From contig JAFGUL010000197.1 in assembly GCA_016938535.1 (NCBI GenBank), positions 1 to 7,076 of the forward strand: a stretch of DNA of 7,076 nucleotides. The letters run 5' to 3'. The notes below the pieces were generated by a model. The model ran no database searches, was not told the DNA's origin, and saw only the letters and a list, made by a program, of their open reading frames with translations. Below are positions 1 to 6,681 of this stretch, one piece after another. The stretch's first letter is position 1, and each line of letters starts with the position of its first letter. Made by a program: the position numbers and the translations under genes. The stretch comes from Candidatus Delongbacteria bacterium (lineage in GTDB: Bacteria; Delongbacteria; UBA4055).

Positions 1-615
1 CCTGCCGTTCCCTATCGAACCCGCAGCGATCAGCGAATGCGATATATAATCTATGTTCTGCATTTTCTGCCAGAACGCTTCAATCGGAGAATTATATTTT
101 TTTGAAAAAACCGTCAGTCCGGCAACTATACCCACATCTGAACTGCCGGCAGCTGTCAGAGGATTGACCATCGATCTGAGCCAGTTCTTATCATGAACAC
201 AGTCAGCATCGGTCGTAACAATGATATCGCTTCCGCTCATTCTTACTGCAGCAAGGATCGCATTCTTTTTTGGTGAAATATTGTTCGATACTTCTTTTAT
301 ATGAATTGAAGTGAGATTGCTGTTAATACCTGAAAGTCTGTCCAGTATTTCTCCCGTTGAATCAGTTGATCTGTCATTTACTGCTATCACTTTGAACAAT
401 TTCTGAGGATAATTTTGATTCAGAACTGAATTTACTGTCGCGGAAATATTTTTCTCCTCGTTCCTTGCGGGGATTATTACAGTAAGTTCCGGCAGTTCTT
501 TCCTGCCCGTATCAGGCAGATCATTCCTTAGCCTTTTTAAACCGGACCTGAAATTTTCTATGTAAGAAATATAAACCAGACCTGAAATAAATATTATAAC
601 AATGAAATATACCAT
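1..615 (-). CDS. Membrane-anchored family 2 glycosyltransferase (N-terminal part, 3' end off the window)
   Basis: This reads as 205 open codons from the ATG at 615 to the left edge, so the C-terminus is missing. Residues 1-19 form a hydrophobic membrane anchor rich in I, V, F and Y, followed by a basic linker. A GT-A fold domain starts near residue 45. Its nucleotide-sugar-binding strand VIIPARNEEKNI lies at 46-57, VNDRSTD at 79-85, and the metal-binding DxD at D136-A-D138 within TTDADC. These are hallmarks of GT2 inverting glycosyltransferases that use UDP- or GDP-sugars. Related proteins usually carry further membrane helices after the catalytic domain, which would be outside this window. 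The acceptor cannot be read from sequence; a lipid or envelope glycan is likely. The ATG overlaps the rnhB stop by one base (TAATG), and AGGATAGAG in the end of rnhB could serve as its ribosome-binding site. The family call is firm; the substrate is unknown. Confidence 0.88.
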   Translation of the reverse strand, partial: MVYFIVIIFISGLVYISYIENFRSGLKRLRNDLPDTGRKELPELTVIIPARNEEKNISATVNSVLNQNYPQKLFKVIAVNDRSTDSTGEILDRLSGINSNLTSIHIKEVSNNISPKKNAILAAVRMSGSDIIVTTDADCVHDKNWLRSMVNPLTAAGSSDVGIVAGLTVFSKKYNSPIEAFWQKMQNIDYISHSLIAAGSIGNGR

Positions 616-1256
616 TAAAACTCTATCCTAAGTTGCGGGTCTTTTTCTTTTTGAAGTCTGAAAGTTTTCCTGTGGATCGGGCACCTTCCGTACTTCTCTA
701 TAGCTTCTATATGATCAGGGGTTGCGTAACCTTTATTGTGATAAAAACCGTATTGAGGATATATTCTGTCATAAAAATTCATTATCTTATCCCTTGTGAC
801 CTTTGCGAGTATAGAAGCTGCAGCAATTGAATATGATAAGCTGTCACCCTTTATTATACTTTTCTGATTTTGAGTGTCAAAAGGTTCGTCCCTTCCGTCT
901 ATGATAATGAAATCAGGATCTAAGCTGAGTCTTGAGACAGCCCTTTTCATCGCTTCGAAAGTGGCTCTCAAAATATCTATTTCGTCGATCCGTTTATTTG
1001 AGATCATACCTATGCCGTATGTAATTGCACTTTTTCTTATTTCGTAGAAAAGAGCCTCCCTTTTCTTAGCCGAGACCTTCTTGGAATCATTTACCCCTTC
1101 TAATGCAGTACCCTGTCTGAATATAACTGCAGCGGCGACAACAGGCCCCGCAAGCGGTCCTCTTCCGGCTTCGTCAACGCCGGCAACAAGCTTATATCCC
1201 TCGAAATAAAGCTCTGTTTCATACTTGAATAAATTGTTTATCTCACCTTTACCCAT
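615..1256 (-). CDS. rnhB: Ribonuclease HII
   Basis: This 213-residue protein has the normal RNase HII length. It cleaves 5' to ribonucleotides embedded in duplex DNA, starting ribonucleotide excision repair, and also attacks RNA-DNA hybrids in the cytoplasm. The family signature VDEAGRGPLAGPVVAAAV spans residues 27-44, giving catalytic D28 and E29. The third acidic residue is D120 in IIDGRD, and the fourth is D156 in SILAKVTRD. NDSKK (57-61), KGDSLSYSIAAASILAK (136-152), the substrate-contacting tyrosine motif GYATPDH (176-182) and CPIHRKTF (192-199) are all typical. One deviation is DGR where most relatives have DGN. The ATG at 1256 gives the expected short N-terminal extension; no in-frame alternative fits, although the upstream sequence lacks a clear Shine-Dalgarno site. 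The gene lies 46 bp downstream of dnaE on the same strand and overlaps the glycosyltransferase start, so co-transcription is likely. Confidence 0.97.
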   Translation of the reverse strand: MGKGEINNLFKYETELYFEGYKLVAGVDEAGRGPLAGPVVAAAVIFRQGTALEGVNDSKKVSAKKREALFYEIRKSAITYGIGMISNKRIDEIDILRATFEAMKRAVSRLSLDPDFIIIDGRDEPFDTQNQKSIIKGDSLSYSIAAASILAKVTRDKIMNFYDRIYPQYGFYHNKGYATPDHIEAIEKYGRCPIHRKTFRLQKEKDPQLRIEF

Positions 1257-1302
1257 ACAGGTTAATAATATACATAAAATTTAAAATATAAAAAAGATAA
1301 TT
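1257..1302 (-). other. A+T-rich spacer between dnaE and rnhB
   Basis: These 46 bases are almost entirely A and T. There is no G+C-rich stem followed by a T-run, so no intrinsic terminator is visible, and no convincing ribosome-binding site precedes rnhB. The spacer fits read-through from dnaE into rnhB. Confidence 0.5.
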
Positions 1303-4300
1303 CTATGAAAAATCTATGCACTCTTCACCGAGAATGTTTCTGAGACCTTTTATAAAACCTATCGAGCCGTTCACTCTGTAATTATCTGATTTCAGATCAA
1401 AGCTGCCGCCATTCATACTGATCTTAAAATAAAGTTCTTTGTCGCCTTTATTTTGTTCGAGATATTCAACAAATTCCGAGATCAAGGTGTCATCTATTTC
1501 CGCAGGCTGAAGATTGATTCTGATCTTTTTAGTCTTTCCCGAGAATCTCTCTTTTGCTTTTTCATAACTAAAAACTTCATCGACGAAAAGTCTGAAATCG
1601 CCGTTTCTTTTTGAAACTTTATACTGGAAAAAGAAAACCTGTCCCGCAATGATCTCATCCTTATATTTTTCATAAGTCTGCGGAAAAAGATCTACCTCAT
1701 GATCGCCTTTAGGAAGAATAACAGCAATTTTAGCCATTGTCTTTCCTGTTCGAGTGATCTTAACCGAAATATCCTTTATCATTCCGCCTATTACGAACTG
1801 CTCATCATTTCTGAAATGTTCAGGTTCTATTGATTTTCCGGTATTAAGGGAAGTCACTATGTCCATGTAATCGTCGAGCGGATGTCCCGAAACATAAAGC
1901 CCGATCAGCTCTTTTTCTTTTTCGAGAAGTTTTGACTTTTCCCATTCGTTAATGGCAGGAAGCGGCGGATGGTCAACAAGGACATCCTCATCCGATGATT
2001 CTCCGAACAGGCTTATCTCCCAGTCGGCCTTTTTTGAAGCGAGCTGCTGAAAATGAGGAAGAAGAACATCGAGAGCTTCGACTATCTGAGATCTGTGATG
2101 CCCTAGAGAATCTAAAGCCCCCGCATACGCCAGGTGCTCTAAGACACGCTTGTTCGCTTTCGAGATATCTATTCTCTCCAGAAAATCGTAAACGGATGTG
2201 TATTTTCCTGAACTTTCTCTCGTTTCTATTATTGATTCTATCGCTTTTGCACCTACATTCTTTATTGCCTGAAGACCGAAAGTGATCTCCCCTGTTCCGG
2301 TAGGCGCAAAAGTATTCTGACTGTAATTTACATCAGGCCTTATTATTTTAATCCCCATATTACCGCACTCTTCAATATAGGACAGTACTTTTTCCGAATT
2401 ATCTTTTACGCTGTTTAGCATGGCACTCATAAATTCGACCGGGTAGTTAGCCTTCAGATAAGCTGTCTGATATGAAACATAGGCATAGCAGACAGAGTGC
2501 GATTTATTGAATGCATATTCTGCAAAATTTTCCCAGTCAGACCATATCTTTTTTGTCAGAGCTTCCGGATCTTTGTATTCTTTTGAAGGAACGAACTGAC
2601 CTGTAAATTCCGGATTGTTCAAACATCCTGCAATAAATTTTTCCTTAAGCTCGTCCATCATTTTTCTGATCTTTTTACCCATGGCCTTTCTCAGATTGTC
2701 TGACTCTCCGCGGGTAAATCCTGCCAGCTCTCTCGAAAGAAGCATGACCTGTTCCTGATAGACTGTGATCCCGTATGTATCTTTCAGATATTTTTCCATA
2801 AGCGGATGATCATAAACTATCGGATTCCTGCCGTGTTTTCTGTTTACAAAATCCGGTATATACTGCATCGGACCCGGTCTGTAGAGAGCGTTCATTGCAA
2901 CGAGATCCTCAAAGCGGTTCGGTTTTAAGTCTTTCAAATATTTTTTCATCCCGTCTGATTCGAACTGAAATATTCCCGATGTCATACCTTTGCTGTAAAG
3001 TCTGAAAGTTTTTTTATCGTTGAAAGGAAGATCTTCAATATCGATGTCTATCTTTTTATATTTTCTTATCAGGTCGAGAGTTTCTGAAATAATTGTCAGA
3101 TTCCTGATCCCGAGAAAATCCATTTTAAGAAGTCCGATCTTGTCGAGTTGTGTACCTTCATATTGAGTAATAACTGTATTCTTTTCTCTCGGAGGATACT
3201 GAAGCGGCACGATCTCGTGTGCAGGAACCGAACTGATAATAACAGCGCACGCATGCGTGCCTGTTCCCCTTATAGTACCTTCGATCCTTCCGGCCATATC
3301 TATAAGGTTTTTGAACTGCGGGTTTTCTGAGTAGAATTTTTTAAATTCTGATTCTTTGAGGCTTGCCTCGATAGTTGTGCCTGGCCTCGATGAAATCAGA
3401 TTTGCTATCTTGTTGACATCATCTATACTTACGCCCATCACCCTTCCAATGTCCCTTATCGAGTTCTTCGCACCCATTGTCTGATAAGTCACTACCTGTA
3501 CAACATTATTCTCCCCGTATTTTTTTCTTACATAATCAAGCACAAGATCTCTCTTGTCGTCCTGAAAATCTATATCAATATCTGGCATTGAAATTCTGTC
3601 GGGGTTCAAGAATCTTTCAAAAAGAAGTCCGTATTTTAAAGGATCTACATTTGTTATCCCGGTAAGATATGATATTAGGGAACCTGCGGCCGAACCTCTG
3701 CCCGGTCCTACAAGAACTCCGTTATTTTTTGCCCAGTTAACGAAATCCTGAACTATAAGAAAATATCCGGGGAATCCCATTTCTTTAACAACTTTAAGCT
3801 CGAAATCCATTGTAGAAAGTATTTCTTCAACACCAGCGGGAAGCTTATCGGCAGTACTTTTATCCTTAAGTGCATATTGTTCATCTGATCTGATAAGACC
3901 GTATCTTTTTTCAAGACCGTCTATGCATAGTTTTTCAAGATATTCGTCTTCTGAAAATCCTTCCGGGCATTCAAACTTCGGCATCAGCTTACGGTTGAAT
4001 TTAATGTCGAGATTACAGGCTTCGGCGATCTTTACTGTGTTTTCCAGAGCTTCGGGAATATTGCTGAAATATTTCTGCATTTTTTCTGTGGAAAGTATTG
4101 AATAGTCCCCTCCCATCATGCATAGCCTTCCTTCCCTTTCGTTTATATTCTTTCCTGTATTAATACAGATAAGAGCGTCCTGGATCACATCGTCTTCTTT
4201 ATATACATAATGTGAATCATTAGTTGCTACAAGACCTATTTCAAGCTCCGCTGAAAGTTTGATCAGCTCCTCATTCACTTTTGCCTGCTCGGGAAGATCG

Positions 4301-4824
4301 GGATGGTGCTGAAGTTCAAGATAAAAATTATCTTTCCCGAAAACGCCTTTATACCATAGAGCCGCCTCTTTAGCTTTCTGAATATCGCCTTCCATTATAG
4401 CTGAAGGAATCTCGCCGGCAAGACAGGCGCTTAGTGCAATAAGCCCTTCTGAATATTCTTTTAAGAGAGCGTGATCGATCCTGGGTTTTCCGTAAAACGC
4501 ATTAAGGTTCGATTCTGTAGAAAGAAATAAAAGGTTTTTGTAACCCTCCTTATTCTTTGCAAGAAGTACGATGTGGAATTTTTTCTCTCCCTTCAGTTTT
4601 TCATTCCTGTCGTAAACAAGATAGAATTCGCTGCCGATGATCGGTTTTATATGCTGTTTTTTAGCCTCCTGATAAAAATCAAGAACTCCCATCAGATTTC
4701 CGTGATCAGTGATGGCCATACTTTTCTGACCGTGTTCTTTTGCGGCTTTTATCATGTCTTTCGGTTTGGAAAGACCGTCTAAGGTTGAATAATGTGAGTG
4801 ATTATGTAAATGCACAAATGACAT
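1303..4824 (-). CDS. dnaE: DNA polymerase III alpha subunit (DnaE1 type)
   Basis: This is the replicative polymerase catalytic subunit, 1173 residues and normal for DnaE1. The N-terminal PHP domain (about 1-270) opens with HLHNHSHYSTLDG and keeps all expected metal ligands: H7, H9, D16, H41, E66, H84, C134, D203 and H205. The polymerase core holds GPGRGSAAGS (373-382), the catalytic aspartates D415 and D417 in PDIDIDF, and the third aspartate D569 in LLKMDFLG. The fingers region includes YRPGPM (648-653) and FNKSHSVCYA (772-781). A helix-hairpin-helix segment lies around 847-905. E-I-S-L-F at 936-940 looks like the internal beta-clamp-binding motif. An OB-fold follows at about 1005-1086, then a small C-terminal domain (1098-1173). 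The lack of an internal exonuclease insertion in the PHP domain distinguishes it from PolC. The ATG at 4824 has GGAG five bases upstream. It leads a probable dnaE-rnhB-glycosyltransferase operon. Confidence 0.98.
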   Translation of the reverse strand: MSFVHLHNHSHYSTLDGLSKPKDMIKAAKEHGQKSMAITDHGNLMGVLDFYQEAKKQHIKPIIGSEFYLVYDRNEKLKGEKKFHIVLLAKNKEGYKNLLFLSTESNLNAFYGKPRIDHALLKEYSEGLIALSACLAGEIPSAIMEGDIQKAKEAALWYKGVFGKDNFYLELQHHPDLPEQAKVNEELIKLSAELEIGLVATNDSHYVYKEDDVIQDALICINTGKNINEREGRLCMMGGDYSILSTEKMQKYFSNIPEALENTVKIAEACNLDIKFNRKLMPKFECPEGFSEDEYLEKLCIDGLEKRYGLIRSDEQYALKDKSTADKLPAGVEEILSTMDFELKVVKEMGFPGYFLIVQDFVNWAKNNGVLVGPGRGSAAGSLISYLTGITNVDPLKYGLLFERFLNPDRISMPDIDIDFQDDKRDLVLDYVRKKYGENNVVQVVTYQTMGAKNSIRDIGRVMGVSIDDVNKIANLISSRPGTTIEASLKESEFKKFYSENPQFKNLIDMAGRIEGTIRGTGTHACAVIISSVPAHEIVPLQYPPREKNTVITQYEGTQLDKIGLLKMDFLGIRNLTIISETLDLIRKYKKIDIDIEDLPFNDKKTFRLYSKGMTSGIFQFESDGMKKYLKDLKPNRFEDLVAMNALYRPGPMQYIPDFVNRKHGRNPIVYDHPLMEKYLKDTYGITVYQEQVMLLSRELAGFTRGESDNLRKAMGKKIRKMMDELKEKFIAGCLNNPEFTGQFVPSKEYKDPEALTKKIWSDWENFAEYAFNKSHSVCYAYVSYQTAYLKANYPVEFMSAMLNSVKDNSEKVLSYIEECGNMGIKIIRPDVNYSQNTFAPTGTGEITFGLQAIKNVGAKAIESIIETRESSGKYTSVYDFLERIDISKANKRVLEHLAYAGALDSLGHHRSQIVEALDVLLPHFQQLASKKADWEISLFGESSDEDVLVDHPPLPAINEWEKSKLLEKEKELIGLYVSGHPLDDYMDIVTSLNTGKSIEPEHFRNDEQFVIGGMIKDISVKITRTGKTMAKIAVILPKGDHEVDLFPQTYEKYKDEIIAGQVFFFQYKVSKRNGDFRLFVDEVFSYEKAKERFSGKTKKIRINLQPAEIDDTLISEFVEYLEQNKGDKELYFKISMNGGSFDLKSDNYRVNGSIGFIKGLRNILGEECIDFS
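2005..2019 (-). other. Putative internal beta-clamp-binding motif of DnaE
   Basis: These codons encode E-I-S-L-F (residues 936-940), just after the helix-hairpin-helix region and before the OB-fold. This is where bacterial alpha subunits carry their QxxLF/QADMF-like peptide that docks on the sliding clamp. The first position is E instead of Q, while the L-F pair is kept. The assignment rests on position and partial motif match. Confidence 0.6.
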
Positions 4825-4829
4825 TTTAT

Positions 4830-4833
4830 CTCC
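4830..4833 (-). promoter_or_regulatory. Shine-Dalgarno site of dnaE
   Basis: On the minus strand the sequence reads GGAG, then ATAAA, then the dnaE ATG. The GGAG core and five-base spacing suit a ribosome-binding site and support the start at 4824. Confidence 0.7.
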
Positions 4834-4842
4834 GGTACGGTA

Positions 4843-4858
4843 ATTTTCATATTTTCAT
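4843..4858. repeat. Perfect 8-bp tandem duplication upstream of dnaE
   Basis: ATTTTCAT occurs twice without a gap (4843-4850 and 4851-4858). It lies just upstream of the dnaE ribosome-binding site, probably in the leader. In such A+T-rich sequence it may be slippage with no function. Confidence 0.6.
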
Positions 4859-4895
4859 AAAAACACAATATATAGTTGCTTTCGGGAAACATAGC

Positions 4896-4909
4896 CACAA
4901 CCTGTTGTG
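4896..4909. repeat. Palindrome CACAAC-CT-GTTGTG upstream of dnaE
   Basis: Two perfect 6-base arms are separated by two bases, about 70 bp upstream of the dnaE start. A two-base gap is too tight for an RNA hairpin with full arms, so a dimeric DNA-binding protein site is the more natural reading. The symmetry is seen directly; the operator role is inference, and chance is possible. Confidence 0.4.
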
Positions 4910-5098
4910 TTTTCTTATAATTCATAATTTAGTAAAACAACCATAATGTAACAAATAAAAAATACATTAATTTATCTTGAACTGACTCCGGAAAACGCGA
5001 AAAATCCATGCAGACAGATTATCCTCACTTCAATATCATCTATATCTCTATTATTACGCAAATTATAAGCTCTATTTAATAGCAGGCACGGAATTAGC

Positions 5099-6532
5099 CT
5101 AAACTTTAAGCTCGAAATCAATCTCTTCAGAATCTCCGTCAACAAGCTTAGGATCAACGACTTCTTTGATAAATTCATCTACCTGACCTGAAGATCTTCC
5201 CGTATATAATTTAGGATCTGTCATTCTGTCAAGTTCTTCTCCTGAAAGATTGAATGACGACTCATTGGCTATCAGCTCAAGAAGGTTATTTTCTAGCCCC
5301 AGTTCTTTTACATTCCTTCCGGCTTCCATCGAAAGTTCCCTTATTCTCTCGTGAAGCTCCTGCCTGTCTCCGCCCTTTTTCACGGCGTTCATTATAATGT
5401 TCTCCGTAGCCATGAATGGAATTTCGGATTTTATCCTTTTTTCAATTTGTTTAGGATAAACAACAAGGCCGTCAAAAATATTGTTCAGGATTATCAGGAT
5501 AGCATCCGCCGCAAGGAAGCCTTCCGGTATTGAAAGTCTCTTGTTCGCGCTGTCGTCGAGGGTTCTCTCGAACCACTGTGTCGATGCGGTCATAGCCGTC
5601 GAAACTGAAAGCGACATCAGGTATTTGGAAAGCGATGCGACCCTTTCGGACCTCATCGGGTTCCTCTTATATGCCATAGCTGAAGATCCGATCTGCTTTT
5701 TTTCGAACGGCTCTTCGATCTCTTTCAGATTTTGAAGCAGCCTGATGTCGTTTGTTGTCTTGTGGGCCGACTGCGCGAGTGAAGAAAGGCACTGCATTAT
5801 CCTTGAATCGAGCTTTCTGGTATAAGTCTGACCTGTAACGATGAACTTTTTATCAAAACCCATCTTTCCAGTCACCATTTCATCGAGCATTTTAACTTTT
5901 TCTTCGTCGTTACCGAAAAGCTCCATAAAAGAAGCCTGTGTTCCCGTAGTTCCCTTGACACCCCTGAAGCGGAGAGTGTTCAGACAGAAATCGATCTCCT
6001 CAAGATCTAGGATGAATTCGTTCATCCACAGAGCGCATCTTTTACCTACTGTTGTAAGTTGCGCGGCCTGATAATGAGTGAACCCGAGAGCAGGTCTGTC
6101 CTTTTCCGCGAGCGCGAATTTTTTCATTCTGCCCAGCAGGAAAATGAGTTTTTTGCGTATTTCAAGTAAAGCCTGCTTCATCTGAATAAGATCAGTATTG
6201 TCGCCGACATAGGCTGAAGTGGCACCCAGGTGTATTATTCCCTTCGCTTTCGGACACTGAATCCCGTAAGCGTGAACATGACTCATGACATCATGCCTGA
6301 CTATCTTTTCTCTTGCCTCAGCTTCATCATAATTAATATCATCCGCATTTATCTTAAGATCATCTATCTGCTCCTGAGTAATGTCGAGACCGAGTTCTCT
6401 CTCAGCTTCTGCAAGAGCTATCCAGAGTTTCCTCCATGTCCTGAACTTGTTCTCGGGACTGAAAATATAGCTCATTTCTTTAGATGAATATCTTTCTATC
6501 AGCGGATTCGAATAAGTCGTGTAGTCTTTCAT
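5099..6532 (-). CDS. purB: Adenylosuccinate lyase
   Basis: This 477-residue member of the fumarase/aspartase superfamily is a cytosolic homotetramer in its family. It splits SAICAR to AICAR and adenylosuccinate to AMP, releasing fumarate each time, and so serves both IMP and AMP synthesis. The N-terminal domain has NPLIERYSSKEM (9-20) and RHDVMSHVH (79-87), with H80 matching an active-site histidine. GATSAYVGDNTD lies at 103-114. GFTHYQAAQLTTVGKR (150-165) carries the second catalytic histidine, H153. The superfamily signature loop, GSSAMAYKRNPMRSER (282-297), contains the catalytic serine (S283 or S284). QWFERTLDDSANKR (319-332) is also characteristic. The RHD, GATS and KRNPMRSER forms match the clostridial/eukaryotic-like subclass more than the B. 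subtilis type. The ATG at 6532 gives a full-length N-terminus; only a weak GAG-containing site precedes it. It points away from the TPR gene and is separated from dnaE by 274 bp. Confidence 0.97.
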   Translation of the reverse strand: MKDYTTYSNPLIERYSSKEMSYIFSPENKFRTWRKLWIALAEAERELGLDITQEQIDDLKINADDINYDEAEAREKIVRHDVMSHVHAYGIQCPKAKGIIHLGATSAYVGDNTDLIQMKQALLEIRKKLIFLLGRMKKFALAEKDRPALGFTHYQAAQLTTVGKRCALWMNEFILDLEEIDFCLNTLRFRGVKGTTGTQASFMELFGNDEEKVKMLDEMVTGKMGFDKKFIVTGQTYTRKLDSRIMQCLSSLAQSAHKTTNDIRLLQNLKEIEEPFEKKQIGSSAMAYKRNPMRSERVASLSKYLMSLSVSTAMTASTQWFERTLDDSANKRLSIPEGFLAADAILIILNNIFDGLVVYPKQIEKRIKSEIPFMATENIIMNAVKKGGDRQELHERIRELSMEAGRNVKELGLENNLLELIANESSFNLSGEELDRMTDPKLYTGRSSGQVDEFIKEVVDPKLVDGDSEEIDFELKV

Positions 6533-6601
6533 AATAATTTCTCAATTAGTTTAACTCATGAATAAATTTAAGAAAATTTAAATAAAATAGAAACAAAATA
6601 C

Positions 6602-6630
6602 TTGACAACCTTCAAAAACTTCTGTAAATT
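6602..6630 (+). promoter_or_regulatory. Promoter of the TPR-protein gene
   Basis: TTGACA at 6602-6607, a perfect sigma-70 -35 box, is followed after exactly 17 bases by TAAATT at 6625-6630, four of six matching the -10 consensus. The preceding 45 or so bases are almost all A and T, resembling an UP element. Initiation about seven bases downstream would give a leader of roughly 45 nt. The same bases nearly fit the Bacteroidetes pattern (TTG, then TAAATTTC compared with TAnnTTTG), so the promoter alone does not identify the phylum. Confidence 0.65.
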
Positions 6631-6644
6631 TCACTTTATAAAAC

Positions 6645-6654
6645 AAAGTACTTT
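6645..6654. repeat. 10-bp perfect palindrome AAAGTACTTT in the TPR gene leader
   Basis: AAAGTACTTT is a perfect palindrome in the predicted 5' leader. Another ACTTT lies just upstream at 6633-6637, so the AAAGT at 6645-6649 could pair with either ACTTT copy. It may be an operator or a chance A+T-rich palindrome. Confidence 0.3.
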
Positions 6655-6671
6655 AATTTACACGAAAAAAG

Positions 6672-6676
6672 AAGGA
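6672..6676 (+). promoter_or_regulatory. Shine-Dalgarno site of the TPR-protein gene
   Basis: AAGGA is followed by five bases and then the ATG at 6682. The core and spacing are standard and fix the start codon. Confidence 0.75.
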
Positions 6677-6681
6677 ACAAA

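Larger units (their letters stand above)
4825..5098. other. 274-bp intergenic region between purB and dnaE
   Basis: No convincing gene lies here. The half nearest dnaE (4825-4980) is very A+T-rich and should contain the dnaE operon promoter; read on the minus strand it has several A+T-rich hexamers, but none with a good -35 at proper spacing, so I do not place one. It also holds a 14-base palindrome (4896-4909) and an 8-base tandem duplication (4843-4858). The half nearest purB (4981-5098) is less A+T-rich and may be a degraded interspersed repeat. I see no strong hairpin plus T-run after purB; the only small stem there (CTATT/AATAG around 5072-5082) is too weak to call. Confidence 0.6.

Noticed and set aside
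4896..4919. CACAACCTGTTGTG followed by TTTTCTT read rightward as an intrinsic terminator
   Set aside because: No rightward gene ends upstream of it, the two-base loop is sterically poor and the T-run is interrupted.
4779..4925. A 48-codon minus-strand frame starting 101 bp upstream of dnaE and overlapping its start (begins MNYKKTQQVVAMF)
   Set aside because: It has no ribosome-binding site, its end lies within dnaE in another frame, and its composition looks random. It is probably chance, though a regulatory upstream frame cannot be excluded.
4931..5011. A 26-codon minus-strand frame with a hydrophobic C-terminus (MDFSRFPESVQDK then a Phe/Leu-rich tail)
   Set aside because: The AGGA upstream is about 12 bases from the ATG, too far, and such short frames are expected in A+T-rich spacers. 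It resembles nothing I recognise.
5069..5082. Small stem CTATT/AATAG as a possible purB terminator
   Set aside because: It is only five A+T-rich base pairs with a single-base loop and no following T-run on the purB strand.
4972..5178. 68-codon minus-strand open frame overlapping the 3' end of purB
   Set aside because: Its first third is the purB sequence read in a different frame and it has no start signal of its own. It is better explained as a shadow frame plus possible repeat remnant.
633..6487. Numerous rightward open frames of 60-96 codons lying opposite rnhB, dnaE and purB
   Set aside because: All lie antisense to well-supported conserved genes, lack recognisable domains and lack good start signals, so they are shadows.
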